Shown: piece after piece, positions 25,661-34,588 of the stretch | Position numbering within the stretch: the first letter of the stretch is position 1 | Layout: each line of letters opens with the position of its first letter | Assembly: GCA_019752535.1 (NCBI GenBank) | Contig: JAIEMA010000023.1 | Coordinates: 46,761 to 110,760 of the forward strand | DNA: 64,000 nucleotides | Direction: 5' to 3' | From: Bacteriovoracaceae bacterium | GTDB taxonomy: Bacteria; Bdellovibrionota; Bacteriovoracia; Bacteriovoracales; Bacteriovoracaceae | Notes under the pieces: generated by a model | Seen by the model: the letters and a program-made list of their open reading frames with translations, nothing else | Told to the model about the DNA's origin: nothing | Databases searched by the model: none | Made by a program: the position numbers and the translations under genes

Positions 25661-26638
25661 ATGGAAAGAGCTTTTTTTATTCCAAGAAAACCTTCTTTAG
25701 GTTTATTAAAAAAAATTGGTAAATTCCTTTTTAGCCTAATTGTTCCATCTCTGGTGCTGTTGTGTGGTGTGGAGTTGTTCATCTCAAATGAACTTCTAAA
25801 AGTGATTCAGAAATCGAGTGATAAAATTGTAGGTAAGAACTATCACTTAATCAAAGCAGATAAATTTCAGAAAGTTTTTGTAGAGATTACACCCAAAAAC
25901 ACAATTCTAAGACTCCCATTTCCATTCTACCCATTGGCTGCAAAAGTAAACAACGAATCTGTATTGGTTTACGTGTTTGAGAAAGATGTAGAGGAAGACC
26001 CTAGGCTTTTGGAGGGATTACCCTATAAGAGAGAGTTATTTTTATTTCAAGGCTCAAATCCGACAGTATATTTCTCAAAGGATGCAGAGGGTATAAGGGA
26101 GAGCATGAGTGATTTGACTTTGGCGACAGTCTTTGTTCAGCAGATTAAATTTTTAATTCAAGCAATACTTCCTTCTTCTCGCTCTCATCAAGAACAAAAT
26201 CAAGACTCGATAGATGGTATGATCTTTCCTTTGTTTTTCGGCTTCATCATTTTGATAGTATTTGGTCTATTTAGAGAGTCAAAAAATGAGATAAAAAAAA
26301 GATGTCAGCAAATAGATGAATTTAAAAATGAGCTGATTGAGTGGGAAAGTTGCAGTGAGGTTACAGTTGAGTCAGTGTCAGGTAGATTTTTTACTTCAAA
26401 AGCTATGAAAAATATTCATAAGGATTTCAAGGTTAAGAAGATTTTTTTTATTCCAGTTAAATATTATTTGTATCTAAAGTGGGTGGGAAATCCTGCAATT
26501 ATTGTGGATGGACCTGAAGAATTAATTGGAAAACTAGTTCCTATCAATTATCGAGGAAAGTTTAAAAGAATGGTGGGTAGAGCGATCAGTGTTGATGGGT
26601 TAATATATTTTGTCACAAAGCCCACTATCCTAAACTAA
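25661..26638 (+). CDS. Orphan membrane protein, AT-rich
   Basis: A 325-residue protein with an N-terminal membrane helix (FLFSLIVPSLVLLCGVELFI), a periplasm-facing section of about 150 residues, a second helix (GMIFPLFFGFIILIVFGLF) near residue 195, and a basic C-terminal cytoplasmic domain. I recognise no family. The coding sequence looks richer in A/T, with more AGA, ATA and AAA codons, than its neighbours, hinting at recent gain or relaxed selection. It starts three bases after the kinase stop and so is probably co-transcribed. It abuts the convergent ppsR with no gap. Confidence 0.6.
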   Translation: MERAFFIPRKPSLGLLKKIGKFLFSLIVPSLVLLCGVELFISNELLKVIQKSSDKIVGKNYHLIKADKFQKVFVEITPKNTILRLPFPFYPLAAKVNNESVLVYVFEKDVEEDPRLLEGLPYKRELFLFQGSNPTVYFSKDAEGIRESMSDLTLATVFVQQIKFLIQAILPSSRSHQEQNQDSIDGMIFPLFFGFIILIVFGLFRESKNEIKKRCQQIDEFKNELIEWESCSEVTVESVSGRFFTSKAMKNIHKDFKVKKIFFIPVKYYLYLKWVGNPAIIVDGPEELIGKLVPINYRGKFKRMVGRAISVDGLIYFVTKPTILN

Positions 26639-27514
26639 TTACTCTTCCTCTTTCTTCTCTTCTTCATTAAATCGCTTACTTTGCTTAAAACGATTCACTT
26701 TCCTCATATTCATGAGTTTGATAATTTCAGCCGCAGTCTCCTCAAGTGCCTTTCCTGTGACATTGAACACTGGCCAGCGTTTATTCTGAGCGAAGAGCCC
26801 ATTAGCCCACTCTACTTCATCAACCACCTTGTTGATATCCGCATACTCACCACCTTCGTCTACACCAAGGCGAGTGAGTCTATTCTTTCTGATTTTATGA
26901 AGAGCCTCAGGATCAATAGTGAGGCAGAAGATTTTTCTTTGATCAATTTGAAAGAGTTTCTCTGAAAGAGGAAGGCCTTTAACGATCGGAACGTTGACCA
27001 CTTTTAAACCTTCAAGTGAGAGATACATGGAGAGTGGTGTTTTAGAAGTTCGAGATATACCCACCAACACCACATCGGCCACTTCTAAGCTCTCAAGATT
27101 TCTTCCGTCATCGTGATTGAGAGTAAATTCAATCGCCGCGACTCTCTTGAAGTACTCATCATTAACGGCATGAAGTAAGCCAGGAACGTGACTCGGTTCA
27201 GCTTCAAATACGTTCGAGAAGGCCACAAGTAATGGACCCATCAAATCCACAGAGCGAACATGATCTCTTCTTGTGAGTTCAGCAATGTGTTGACGCATTT
27301 CCAGAGACACAACGGTGTACACAACGATGTCATGGTGTATAGCTGCTTCTTGAAAGATGGCATCAATCTGCTCTTTCGTTCTTACATTTTTATAGCGAGT
27401 AAAAAAAATGTCCTTCTCAGCAAATTGAGTCATCGCGGCCCTTGTGATCGCCGTCGCGGTCTCACCTGTACCATCTGAGATAATAATAACTTTCAATTTG
27501 TCGTGTAAGCCCAT
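26639..27514 (-). CDS. ppsR: Pyruvate,water dikinase / PEP synthase regulatory protein
   Basis: A 291-residue DUF299 protein. The signature ISDGTGETA at residues 13-21, the P-loop GISRTSKTPLSMYLS near 155, and NVPIVKGLPLSEKLF are all in place. The family is a bifunctional ADP-dependent kinase and phosphorylase that switches PEP synthase (or pyruvate phosphate dikinase) off and on by threonine phosphorylation next to its catalytic His. The tail is unusually charged (KRFNEEEKKEEE). The target enzyme is not encoded in the window, so PEP synthase or PPDK cannot be distinguished. It fits a gluconeogenic, amino-acid- and acetate-using metabolism, as suggested by acs. Confidence 0.92.
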   Translation of the reverse strand: MGLHDKLKVIIISDGTGETATAITRAAMTQFAEKDIFFTRYKNVRTKEQIDAIFQEAAIHHDIVVYTVVSLEMRQHIAELTRRDHVRSVDLMGPLLVAFSNVFEAEPSHVPGLLHAVNDEYFKRVAAIEFTLNHDDGRNLESLEVADVVLVGISRTSKTPLSMYLSLEGLKVVNVPIVKGLPLSEKLFQIDQRKIFCLTIDPEALHKIRKNRLTRLGVDEGGEYADINKVVDEVEWANGLFAQNKRWPVFNVTGKALEETAAEIIKLMNMRKVNRFKQSKRFNEEEKKEEE

Positions 27515-27635
27515 TCTATTTACCTATAAGCTGATAGATATTTTCTATTTTAGTTGAAGTCTTGTTTGGCTTATTATTTTCCCATCTATGTGATAATAAT
27601 TCCATGTTACGTTTAAGTTAAATTGAGGAGATCCT

Positions 27636-28667
27636 ATGAAATTAGTCTGTTTAACTCTGGTATTAGGCGCTTTATCGAGTTTTAGTGCAAGTGCGCTTGA
27701 AGCTCTGCCCAAAGATGTCCCAACCCCTGCCGATAATCCAAAAACGGCTATTAAAGTAGAGTTAGGCAAGGCCTTGTATTTTGATCCCCGTCTCTCGATC
27801 GATGGCACTGTTTCTTGTAATTCATGCCATAACGTGATGGCCAGTGGTGAAGATAATCGCCCTGTCTCGGTTGGTGTGAACGGCCAGAGAGGTGGAAGAT
27901 CTGCGCCGACAGTTTGGAATTCCGGGCATAATACAGTTCAATTTTGGGATGGGCGTGCCGCAAGTTTAGAAGATCAAGCGAAAGGGCCTCTCACTAATCC
28001 AATTGAAATGGGAATGCCTAACCATGATGCTGTCATGGCAAGAGTGAAGCAGCTTCCTGGGTATGTTGAAATGTTTAAGAAAGCATTCCCTAAAGATAAG
28101 GAGCCGGTGACGATTGATAATTTGGCTAAAGCCATCGCCACTTTTGAGAGAACTCTCAATACTCCTGATAGTGCGTTCGATCTTTATAAGCGCGGAAATA
28201 AAAAAGCCATGTCAGCTCAAGCCATTCGCGGCATGAAGCTGGTCGAAGAAATCGGTTGTACGGCTTGCCATACGGGTAAAAACTTCAACGGAGAAGGCTT
28301 AAAGATGGGTGAGGGGAATTACCAACTCTTCCCACAAGCTCCTGGATCTAAATTTGATAAGCAATACAATTTGACTGCTGATCTTGGTCGTTACGAAGTG
28401 ACTAAGAATCCAGAAGACAAACATAAGTGGAGAGTGCCGACTTGGAGAAACGTCGCTTTAACTGCTCCCTACTTTCATAATGGCAGTGTGAAAACTTTAG
28501 ACGAAGCCGTTAGAGTCATGGGCAAAACTCAACTTGATATGGACCTATCTGAAGATCAAGTGGGAGATATCGTGGCTTTCCTTAATTCTTTGACTGGTAA
28601 ACTTCCAAAAATCGTGGCTCCTCAGCTTCCCATGATGGCCGGTGGAACACTCACTCCTGAGAAATAA
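27636..28667 (+). CDS. Di-haem cytochrome c peroxidase
   Basis: A 343-residue periplasmic CcpA/MauG-family protein with signal peptide (KLVCLTLVLGALSSFSASA). Two haem c sites are present: CNSCHN near residue 61 and CTACHTG near 208. Other landmarks are GKALYFDPRLS, NGQRGGRSAPTVWN, the conserved WDGRA, and VPTWRNVALTAPYFHNGSV near the C-terminus, which contains the distal methionine region. It reduces hydrogen peroxide with electrons from cytochrome c. AGGAG precedes the ATG at 27636. The 3' end overlaps the convergent miaA by 17 bases. Confidence 0.93.
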   Translation: MKLVCLTLVLGALSSFSASALEALPKDVPTPADNPKTAIKVELGKALYFDPRLSIDGTVSCNSCHNVMASGEDNRPVSVGVNGQRGGRSAPTVWNSGHNTVQFWDGRAASLEDQAKGPLTNPIEMGMPNHDAVMARVKQLPGYVEMFKKAFPKDKEPVTIDNLAKAIATFERTLNTPDSAFDLYKRGNKKAMSAQAIRGMKLVEEIGCTACHTGKNFNGEGLKMGEGNYQLFPQAPGSKFDKQYNLTADLGRYEVTKNPEDKHKWRVPTWRNVALTAPYFHNGSVKTLDEAVRVMGKTQLDMDLSEDQVGDIVAFLNSLTGKLPKIVAPQLPMMAGGTLTPEK

Positions 28668-29577
28668 ACTCTTTTGCCTTTGCCATGAGGGATTCTCCTT
28701 CATGGCGAGGGTCAAATTGAAACTTCTCTTTCTTCTTAAACCAAGTTCTCTGTGCTTTTGCTAATTGCCTTGTATTAATAATGATTCTCTCTTTGTAATC
28801 ATTAATCTTATCTCCATATAATCCCTGAATGAAATCTAACGTTTCTTTGTAGCCGATGGCCTGTAGAGGTTTCTCCGTTCCACTAAATCCTAGATCTAAA
28901 AGATGTTTGACCTCATCGATGAGACCTCGCTGAATCATCTCTTCAGTTCGCTGAATAATAATTTTGTGATGATCTTCTTTAGGTATATCAAGATACAGAT
29001 GAAGAAGAGCCCATTCCGGTGGAGGAATAGGGGTAAAAGCCATTTTCGCAATGGAGAACGGCGTTCCATGAGTCCAAAAATGTTCAACCGCTCTGCGAAT
29101 TCTATAGTGATCATTTTCATGAAGTCGCAAAAAACTTTCTCTATCTTCTTTAGATAAAACTTTGATGAATGGAGCAATTCCTTCAGATGAATAAAGAGAG
29201 TCAGACCTTTCAGTTATCTCTTGAGGTGTTGTGGGAGAGTTCCACATCCCTTCAACTAGAGCTTGAAGATAAAAACCAGATCCACCAGTAAGAATTGGGA
29301 TTTTATTTCGAGAATGAATCTCATTAATAACAGGTTTCGCAAGTGCAGAGAAATCAGCCGCATTTATCGGATTGCTGATGCTTTTAATATCAATAAGGTG
29401 ATGAGGAATATCTTTTCTCTCTTCCACTGTCGGTTTAGCAGTACCGATGTTCAGTTCTTTATAGAAAAGAAGAGAATCAAAATTAACGACTTCACCTTGA
29501 AGTTTTTGGGCCAAAGTGATGGCCCCACTTGTTTTACCACTTGCTGTGGGACCTGAAAGGATGATGACTTTCTTCAT
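28651..29577 (-). CDS. miaA: tRNA dimethylallyltransferase
   Basis: The true start is ATG 29577 (MKKVIILSGPTASGKT); the track's extension to 29691 lies inside mutL. The 308-residue protein has the MiaA P-loop GPTASGKTS, the DSLLFYKELNIGTAKPT block (usually DS-QVY), IPHHLIDI, GGSGFYLQAL and AIGYKETL. It prenylates A37 of tRNAs reading UNN codons. One base separates it from the mutL stop (TAAGATG), so it is translated from the mutL transcript; miaA next to mutL is a widespread bacterial linkage. Confidence 0.94.
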   Translation of the reverse strand: MKKVIILSGPTASGKTSGAITLAQKLQGEVVNFDSLLFYKELNIGTAKPTVEERKDIPHHLIDIKSISNPINAADFSALAKPVINEIHSRNKIPILTGGSGFYLQALVEGMWNSPTTPQEITERSDSLYSSEGIAPFIKVLSKEDRESFLRLHENDHYRIRRAVEHFWTHGTPFSIAKMAFTPIPPPEWALLHLYLDIPKEDHHKIIIQRTEEMIQRGLIDEVKHLLDLGFSGTEKPLQAIGYKETLDFIQGLYGDKINDYKERIIINTRQLAKAQRTWFKKKEKFQFDPRHEGESLMAKAKEFISQE

Positions 29578-29578
29578 C

Positions 29579-31207
29579 TTAGTTCCTAGAGAAAAGATCA
29601 GGCGTGAGATCGATAATGAGCTTGTTTTTCTTAAGCTCATCAGCTGTAAATGCGTTAAGGATCTCTTCCCACTTATGGGTTGAGATTTCATAAAAATGAA
29701 TAGAGGGAAGAGATTGAGCTTTTGTTTTTTGGTTTATTGAGATTTGAAGCAAGAGGTGCAGGGGAATGCCCTTACCCCAAATGGGTATCTCTCTTACAAC
29801 ATAAAAACCAGGTTCAAGCTCATCAATTTCATAACCCAAATTGTTTAAGGATTGAACTATCTCATTACTAATTTTGATCTCTCTTAATGGGTGACTCACA
29901 AGTAAAGGAAAGCTAGTCGATTGATTCACTGATTGAAGATCGACCCATGAAGCAAGCAGTTCGGGGCCGTTAACATAGAAGGGAGTCGCTTGAAGAGAAG
30001 ATTTCCAAATAAAATACGGCCCACTTTGATGAAAGAGCACTTGAGATTCATTCATCTCCGCATTTGAATCAGTAACTGATCTCTCTATGTGGCCAGCATA
30101 ACTTTCACCTCGATGAGACTCTATGTCTGATCGTCCAAGAGAGCTTAGTGGAATTTTCGTATCTAAAGTCGTTTGGCTCACTGGTTGAGATGTCTTGGGA
30201 ATTGCTTCTCTTAAAGTTGAACTTAAGAGGGAGAGAATCTCACCCATCTGATGAAACTTTAAGTGGGTCTTATTGGGGTGAACGTTGACGTCAACTTGAT
30301 CCCCAGGAACTTCAATTGAAACTGAAACAATAGGTGGTGTGAAAGTCATCTGACTCTCTAAAACTTGCTGAATAACTCTATGGTAAGCCTTATCTAGAAC
30401 AGGTCTTCCATTGATATTCACATGCTCAATCGGCCCATCTGATTTTGAACCAAATGTTTCTGTCGCATAAACACGGCATTTAAGATGATTCCATTCACGA
30501 CATGCCGAATGAATGACTAGTCTTTCAGCGGCCTTTCTCGAAAAGAGCTGCTTGATTCTCTCTTCAGTGGTCTCAGTGGCAGGATAGATAAGTCTTTCTG
30601 AATCGTCCCATAATAAACTAAAGCTAATTTTTGGATTTGCGATCACGAATGCATAAAAAAACTTTTTGATCCAATTCTTTTCTGAAGTGGCCGATTGTAA
30701 AAATTTTAAACGGGCGGGGGTATTAAAAAATAAATCTTGGACACTCATGATCGTGCCATTGTTTTTTCCGGATTTACTTACAGAGATCAATTCACCTTGA
30801 AGTCCACCTTCAAAACGAAGTGAGCCCCCTTGCTTCTCTTCAGAGGTCCAAGAAACACATTCGAGTTTTGAAACACTGGCGATAGAGGGCAGAGCTTCAC
30901 CTCTAAATCCAAAAGTCGATAAACGATAAAGGTCTTCGAATGAATTAATCTTAGAAGTGGCATGTCTACCAAAAGCAATGGGGATGTCGTCTTTGTAAAT
31001 CCCACTCCCGTTATCAATAACGCGAATAAGATTTAGTCCATTTTCACGTATCTCTAAATCTATAACAGATGCACCCGAATCTAAGGCGTTCTCTAAGAGC
31101 TCTTTCACGACATTGGCAGGTCTCTCTATGACTTCGCCGGCTTTAATTTGGTCTATGAGATGTTCAGGAAGAAGCCGGATCTTGCCCGGCTTTCCAGGAG
31201 TGGTCAT
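29579..31207 (-). CDS. mutL: DNA mismatch repair protein MutL
   Basis: The N-terminal GHKL ATPase is complete: ELLENALDSGA, RVIDNGSGI, GRHATSKI and STFGFRGEALPSIASV, followed by the transducer domain (GRPVLDKAYHR, VDVNVHPNKTHL). The protein is 542 residues, shorter than the 600 or so typical. The C-terminal dimerisation domain is present but diverged, and I cannot find the DQHAxxER metal motif of endonuclease-type MutL. It is thus probably a non-nicking matchmaker, or relies on another nuclease. The start ATG overlaps the stop of the FHA-GGDEF gene by four bases, and miaA follows. Confidence 0.93.
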   Translation of the reverse strand: MTTPGKPGKIRLLPEHLIDQIKAGEVIERPANVVKELLENALDSGASVIDLEIRENGLNLIRVIDNGSGIYKDDIPIAFGRHATSKINSFEDLYRLSTFGFRGEALPSIASVSKLECVSWTSEEKQGGSLRFEGGLQGELISVSKSGKNNGTIMSVQDLFFNTPARLKFLQSATSEKNWIKKFFYAFVIANPKISFSLLWDDSERLIYPATETTEERIKQLFSRKAAERLVIHSACREWNHLKCRVYATETFGSKSDGPIEHVNINGRPVLDKAYHRVIQQVLESQMTFTPPIVSVSIEVPGDQVDVNVHPNKTHLKFHQMGEILSLLSSTLREAIPKTSQPVSQTTLDTKIPLSSLGRSDIESHRGESYAGHIERSVTDSNAEMNESQVLFHQSGPYFIWKSSLQATPFYVNGPELLASWVDLQSVNQSTSFPLLVSHPLREIKISNEIVQSLNNLGYEIDELEPGFYVVREIPIWGKGIPLHLLLQISINQKTKAQSLPSIHFYEISTHKWEEILNAFTADELKKNKLIIDLTPDLFSRN

Positions 31208-32115
31208 GCTTTGAAGAAGTTAACTTGATTGCGGCCGCCTTCCTTAGACTTATAAACCGCAGAGTCTGCTCTCTTGAATAGATCAGTTCCGTTGTTAATA
31301 CCTTGGCGATAATCAGCGACACCGATTGAAGCAGTGACAGGTAAACGTTTTCCATCATAGATGAACTGATGAGTTTCGATCATTTTACGAAGACGCTCAG
31401 CGATCTCAAATCCTTGCTTCAAGTTTGTGTTAGGAAGCAGGATACAGAATTCTTCACCACCGTAGCGAGCCACAATATCGCCTTGGCGAATCCCTTGTTC
31501 ACGAATGATGCGAGACTTCTCTTTTAAAACAAAATCTCCGGCATCGTGACCGAAATTATCATTGAGCTTCTTGAAATGATCCAAGTCAAAAATAATGAGA
31601 GTTAATGGCTTACCAGTGAGTTTTGATTTTTTAACTTCATTTTCGAGAGCATCGTTGAAGTAGCGCTTGTTGTAGCACTTTGTGAGTCCATCAGTGTTCG
31701 CATCTTCATGAAGCTTATCGTAAGTCAGTCTTTCAGGATCACCTTTAGGCAAAAACTTTAAAGCGATCGCGCCAACTTTAATCATGTCTCCGCGCTTAAG
31801 GGGAGCAGATCCTTCGAGCTTCTGATTATTAAGATAAGTTCCGTTCGAGGAACCAAGATCTTTAAGAATAACGACATCAGATTCGTCAGCAGTAATGGTA
31901 AAATGCTTTCTTGAGATACCTTGAAAATCGAGAGGAACCTGACAATCAGGATTTCTTCCTGCAACAGTTTCTCCAACTAATACATTGAAGATAGAACCGT
32001 TCAAATCTCCGCCGACAACAAGAAGGCAAGCCGGCTTTGATTCCGCTTCTTTCTCTGATGAGGCCAAGGCCGCTTTGATATCGCGTATGACTACGGTTGC
32101 GTTGTCGTCGCTCAT
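31204..32115 (-). CDS. FHA-GGDEF diguanylate cyclase, DgcB-like
   Basis: ATG 32115 (MSDDNATVVIRD), after GGAG with eight bases, is a better start than the track's 32145. Residues 30-120 are an FHA domain with GRNPDCQ, SRKHFTI and SSNGTYLNN. Residues 140-303 are GGDEF with active site RYGGEEF, an intact inhibitory RxxD (RQGD) five residues before it, and DHFKKLNDNFGHDAGD. It makes c-di-GMP in the cytoplasm. Size, order and the short Thr-containing N-terminus match Bdellovibrio DgcB, whose FHA domain reads its own phosphorylated N-terminus and which is needed for prey invasion. That equivalence is inference. mutL is translationally coupled downstream. Confidence 0.9.
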   Translation of the reverse strand: MSDDNATVVIRDIKAALASSEKEAESKPACLLVVGGDLNGSIFNVLVGETVAGRNPDCQVPLDFQGISRKHFTITADESDVVILKDLGSSNGTYLNNQKLEGSAPLKRGDMIKVGAIALKFLPKGDPERLTYDKLHEDANTDGLTKCYNKRYFNDALENEVKKSKLTGKPLTLIIFDLDHFKKLNDNFGHDAGDFVLKEKSRIIREQGIRQGDIVARYGGEEFCILLPNTNLKQGFEIAERLRKMIETHQFIYDGKRLPVTASIGVADYRQGINNGTDLFKRADSAVYKSKEGGRNQVNFFKA

Positions 32116-32214
32116 TGCAAATTCTCCAAAGGATCTAAAGTCCATTAATTCTAAACCCGCCCCCCTTATGATTCAAGACGCGAGTGTAGAGAATGTACAT
32201 TTGTTATCGGCAAT

Positions 32215-33450
32215 TTATCGATGTTGGCCAAGCCAATCGTGAGCAAATTTTTTGCCCGCCTCGACTCCAGGTTGATTAAAGGGGTCAATGTTGAGGTTTA
32301 GACCAACTATTGTAGTCAAACATTCAAAGAACATGACGAGCTGTCCAACTGTTTCGGCATCAATTTGGCTTACATGTAGGTCTAGAAAACTGCGATTCGC
32401 TTCTTCGAGAGCACTTAGTGTTCCACTATACTCAGCTTCCATTAATTGACTTAATTTGAAAGGTGCTAGGGCTTTGAGAGCTGGATAGTTGAGTTCGCTG
32501 TGAAGTGGATAATCTTTTTTACCTGAAGAAACCTTAAGCATGAGCATGGCCTTATCACTAGGACCTTCCATGAAAAGTTGCATCTGCGAATGTTGATCAG
32601 TGGCGCCGTAAGCCATAATGGGTGTTAAGCCTTTGCCTTCTTTTCCAAGAGATTCAGCCCAAAGTTGCACCCACCATGCAGTGAAATCTTTCAGTAAAGA
32701 ACTATACGGCATAAGAACAGTAAGAGTTTTTCCACTCACTCTTTGCTCTTCAAGCCATAGGGCCACTTGAGTGAGAAGATTTTTATCCGCTTCAGGATGA
32801 CTGAGCAGTGGCTTGATTGATTCAGCTCCGTGGCACAATTGATCGACATCAATTCCGGCCCATGCAGCTGGGAATAATCCGACATCTGTTAAAACGCTGT
32901 ATCTTCCACCCACGGCTGGAGGAACATCGAGAGTGGCAAGTTGATGATCACGGGCAAATTTTCTTAAGTCCCCTTTTGTGGGGTCTGTGCATACTACAAT
33001 ATGTTCTTTCCACTGAGCCGATGAGGCGCCATTTTTTTCTAACCAATGAGTGATAATTGAAAGGGCGGCCAGAGTTTCGGCCGTGCCACCAGATTTAGAA
33101 ACAATAAAGAAAAATGTGTCTGAAATATTCCAGCGCTTCTCGATACGTGCGAGTGCATCTGGATCAATGTTGTTTAGAAATTGAACTGATTTTCCTTCTG
33201 AGACCCCTAGGGCCGATAAAAGCATTTCAGGGCCTAGGCTTGAGCCCCCAATTCCAACATGAACTAAATTTTTTTTGTGAGAAAAGCGTCTCGCTGTTGT
33301 TTTAGCAAGAGTCGCAACCGATTTGTCATGAGTGTGATTGTAGAAGCCAATGTCAGGCCTTTGGATCGTTTTTGTAAATTTCTCAAGCGAGATTTTATGT
33401 TTTGCAGAATCGATCGAATGAGCAGGGAAAGATTTATTAAGTTTAATCAT
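32215..33450 (-). CDS. pgi: Glucose-6-phosphate isomerase
   Basis: A 411-residue PGI, of the shorter bacterial form (about 450 is usual). Sugar-phosphate motifs are HVGIGGSSLGPEML, FFIVSKSGGTAET and VPPAVGGRYSVLTDVGL, with the catalytic region continuing to QHSQMQLFMEGP and the late lysine region PFNQPGVEAGKKFA. It interconverts glucose-6-phosphate and fructose-6-phosphate. It starts within the stop of an acyl-CoA dehydrogenase gene (ATGA overlap), an unusual partner, and is followed after about 100 bases by the FHA-GGDEF gene. Confidence 0.93.
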   Translation of the reverse strand: MIKLNKSFPAHSIDSAKHKISLEKFTKTIQRPDIGFYNHTHDKSVATLAKTTARRFSHKKNLVHVGIGGSSLGPEMLLSALGVSEGKSVQFLNNIDPDALARIEKRWNISDTFFFIVSKSGGTAETLAALSIITHWLEKNGASSAQWKEHIVVCTDPTKGDLRKFARDHQLATLDVPPAVGGRYSVLTDVGLFPAAWAGIDVDQLCHGAESIKPLLSHPEADKNLLTQVALWLEEQRVSGKTLTVLMPYSSLLKDFTAWWVQLWAESLGKEGKGLTPIMAYGATDQHSQMQLFMEGPSDKAMLMLKVSSGKKDYPLHSELNYPALKALAPFKLSQLMEAEYSGTLSALEEANRSFLDLHVSQIDAETVGQLVMFFECLTTIVGLNLNIDPFNQPGVEAGKKFAHDWLGQHR

Positions 33451-34586
33451 AGTGAATACTCTTTTTTGAGTTGTCTTGCGATGACGACTTTTTGAATTTG
33501 ATTTGTTCCTTCTACAATTTGTAGAACTTTGGCATCTCTCATAAATCTCTCAACGGGATATTCGCTGGTATAGCCAACTCCGCCGTGGATTTGAACCGCT
33601 TCAGTCGTGACATACATTGCAGTATCTGTTGCTTTCATTTTCGCCATGGATGAAAGTTTTGGAGAACTTTTTTTCTGGTCAACAAGTTCGGCTGCACGTT
33701 GAACTAAAAGCCTTGAAGCTTCAACTTCACAGGCCATTTCACTCATCATGAACTGGAGGCCTTGAAAATCAAAAATGGGCTGACGAAATTGGACACGACC
33801 CAAACTATATTTAATCGCCTCATCAAGTGCTCGTTGTGCACATCCCACACCAATGGATCCGATAGCGATGCGACCTCTATCAAGTCCACCCATCGCAACA
33901 CTAAAGCCTTCGCCCTCTTTAAGAAGAAGATTTTCTTCAGAGACAAAACAATTTTCAAAGACTAATTCTCGGGTAGGAGAGGCTTTCCATCCCATTTTCT
34001 TTTCAGCTTTTCCGTAAGTAAACCCTTTGTCGCCGTCGCGAACAATAAAGGCTGAGACTCCTTTAGCACCTTCGCCGCCAGTTCTGGCCATCACAATATA
34101 TGTTTTGGCGACTCCAGCAGAGGTGATCCACATCTTTGTGCCATTAAGGATATATCCACCCTCAGTCTTTTTAGCCGTTGTTTTTAAAGAAGCGGCATCG
34201 GATCCTGAGTGAGATTCAGAGAGAGCAAAAGCTCCTATCTCTTCACCTGAAGTGAGTTTCGGAAGATATTTTTGTTTCTGCTTTTCATTTCCGTATTCAT
34301 TAATAATGGTTTGCACCATGCTTGAAACAGAAAGAGTCACTGAATAAGCGACAGAGTATTTAGCAATCGTTTCAAGGGCAGCGACGTAATCTAAATAAGA
34401 GAGTCCAGCTCCTCCATAGGCTTCTGGGAGCGTGATACCTGCGTAGCCTTGAGAGCCCAGACCTTGAAAGAGGTCTAAACGAAATTTTCCTTCGGCATCA
34501 TCATGTTCCATGTGTGGTTCGATATTAGCTTCGCACCACTTCGCTAGATTGGAACACAACTCTTCTCTTAATTCTAAATCAGACAT
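33447..34586 (-). CDS. Acyl-CoA dehydrogenase
   Basis: A 379-residue acyl-CoA dehydrogenase with FALSESHSGSDAAS, NGTKMWITSAG and VQIHGGVGYTSEYPVERFMRD. The catalytic Glu is at the standard C-terminal place (QIVEGTNQIQK near residue 363). It dehydrogenates a short or branched acyl-CoA; the chain length cannot be read directly. It is the middle gene of an operon with an isovaleryl-CoA-type dehydrogenase two bases upstream and pgi overlapping downstream by four bases. It differs clearly from the butyryl-type enzyme at 14537, so it is not a recent duplicate. Confidence 0.9.
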   Translation of the reverse strand: MSDLELREELCSNLAKWCEANIEPHMEHDDAEGKFRLDLFQGLGSQGYAGITLPEAYGGAGLSYLDYVAALETIAKYSVAYSVTLSVSSMVQTIINEYGNEKQKQKYLPKLTSGEEIGAFALSESHSGSDAASLKTTAKKTEGGYILNGTKMWITSAGVAKTYIVMARTGGEGAKGVSAFIVRDGDKGFTYGKAEKKMGWKASPTRELVFENCFVSEENLLLKEGEGFSVAMGGLDRGRIAIGSIGVGCAQRALDEAIKYSLGRVQFRQPIFDFQGLQFMMSEMACEVEASRLLVQRAAELVDQKKSSPKLSSMAKMKATDTAMYVTTEAVQIHGGVGYTSEYPVERFMRDAKVLQIVEGTNQIQKVVIARQLKKEYSL

Positions 34587-34588
34587 GA

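Noticed and set aside
28651-29691. 346-residue version of MiaA
   Set aside because: The extension lies entirely inside mutL; the P-loop starts right after the ATG at 29577.
32204-32211. Perfect FliA -10 (GCCGATAA) on the minus strand upstream of the FHA-GGDEF gene
   Set aside because: No TAAA occurs 15 bases upstream, so the promoter is incomplete; kept as a note only.
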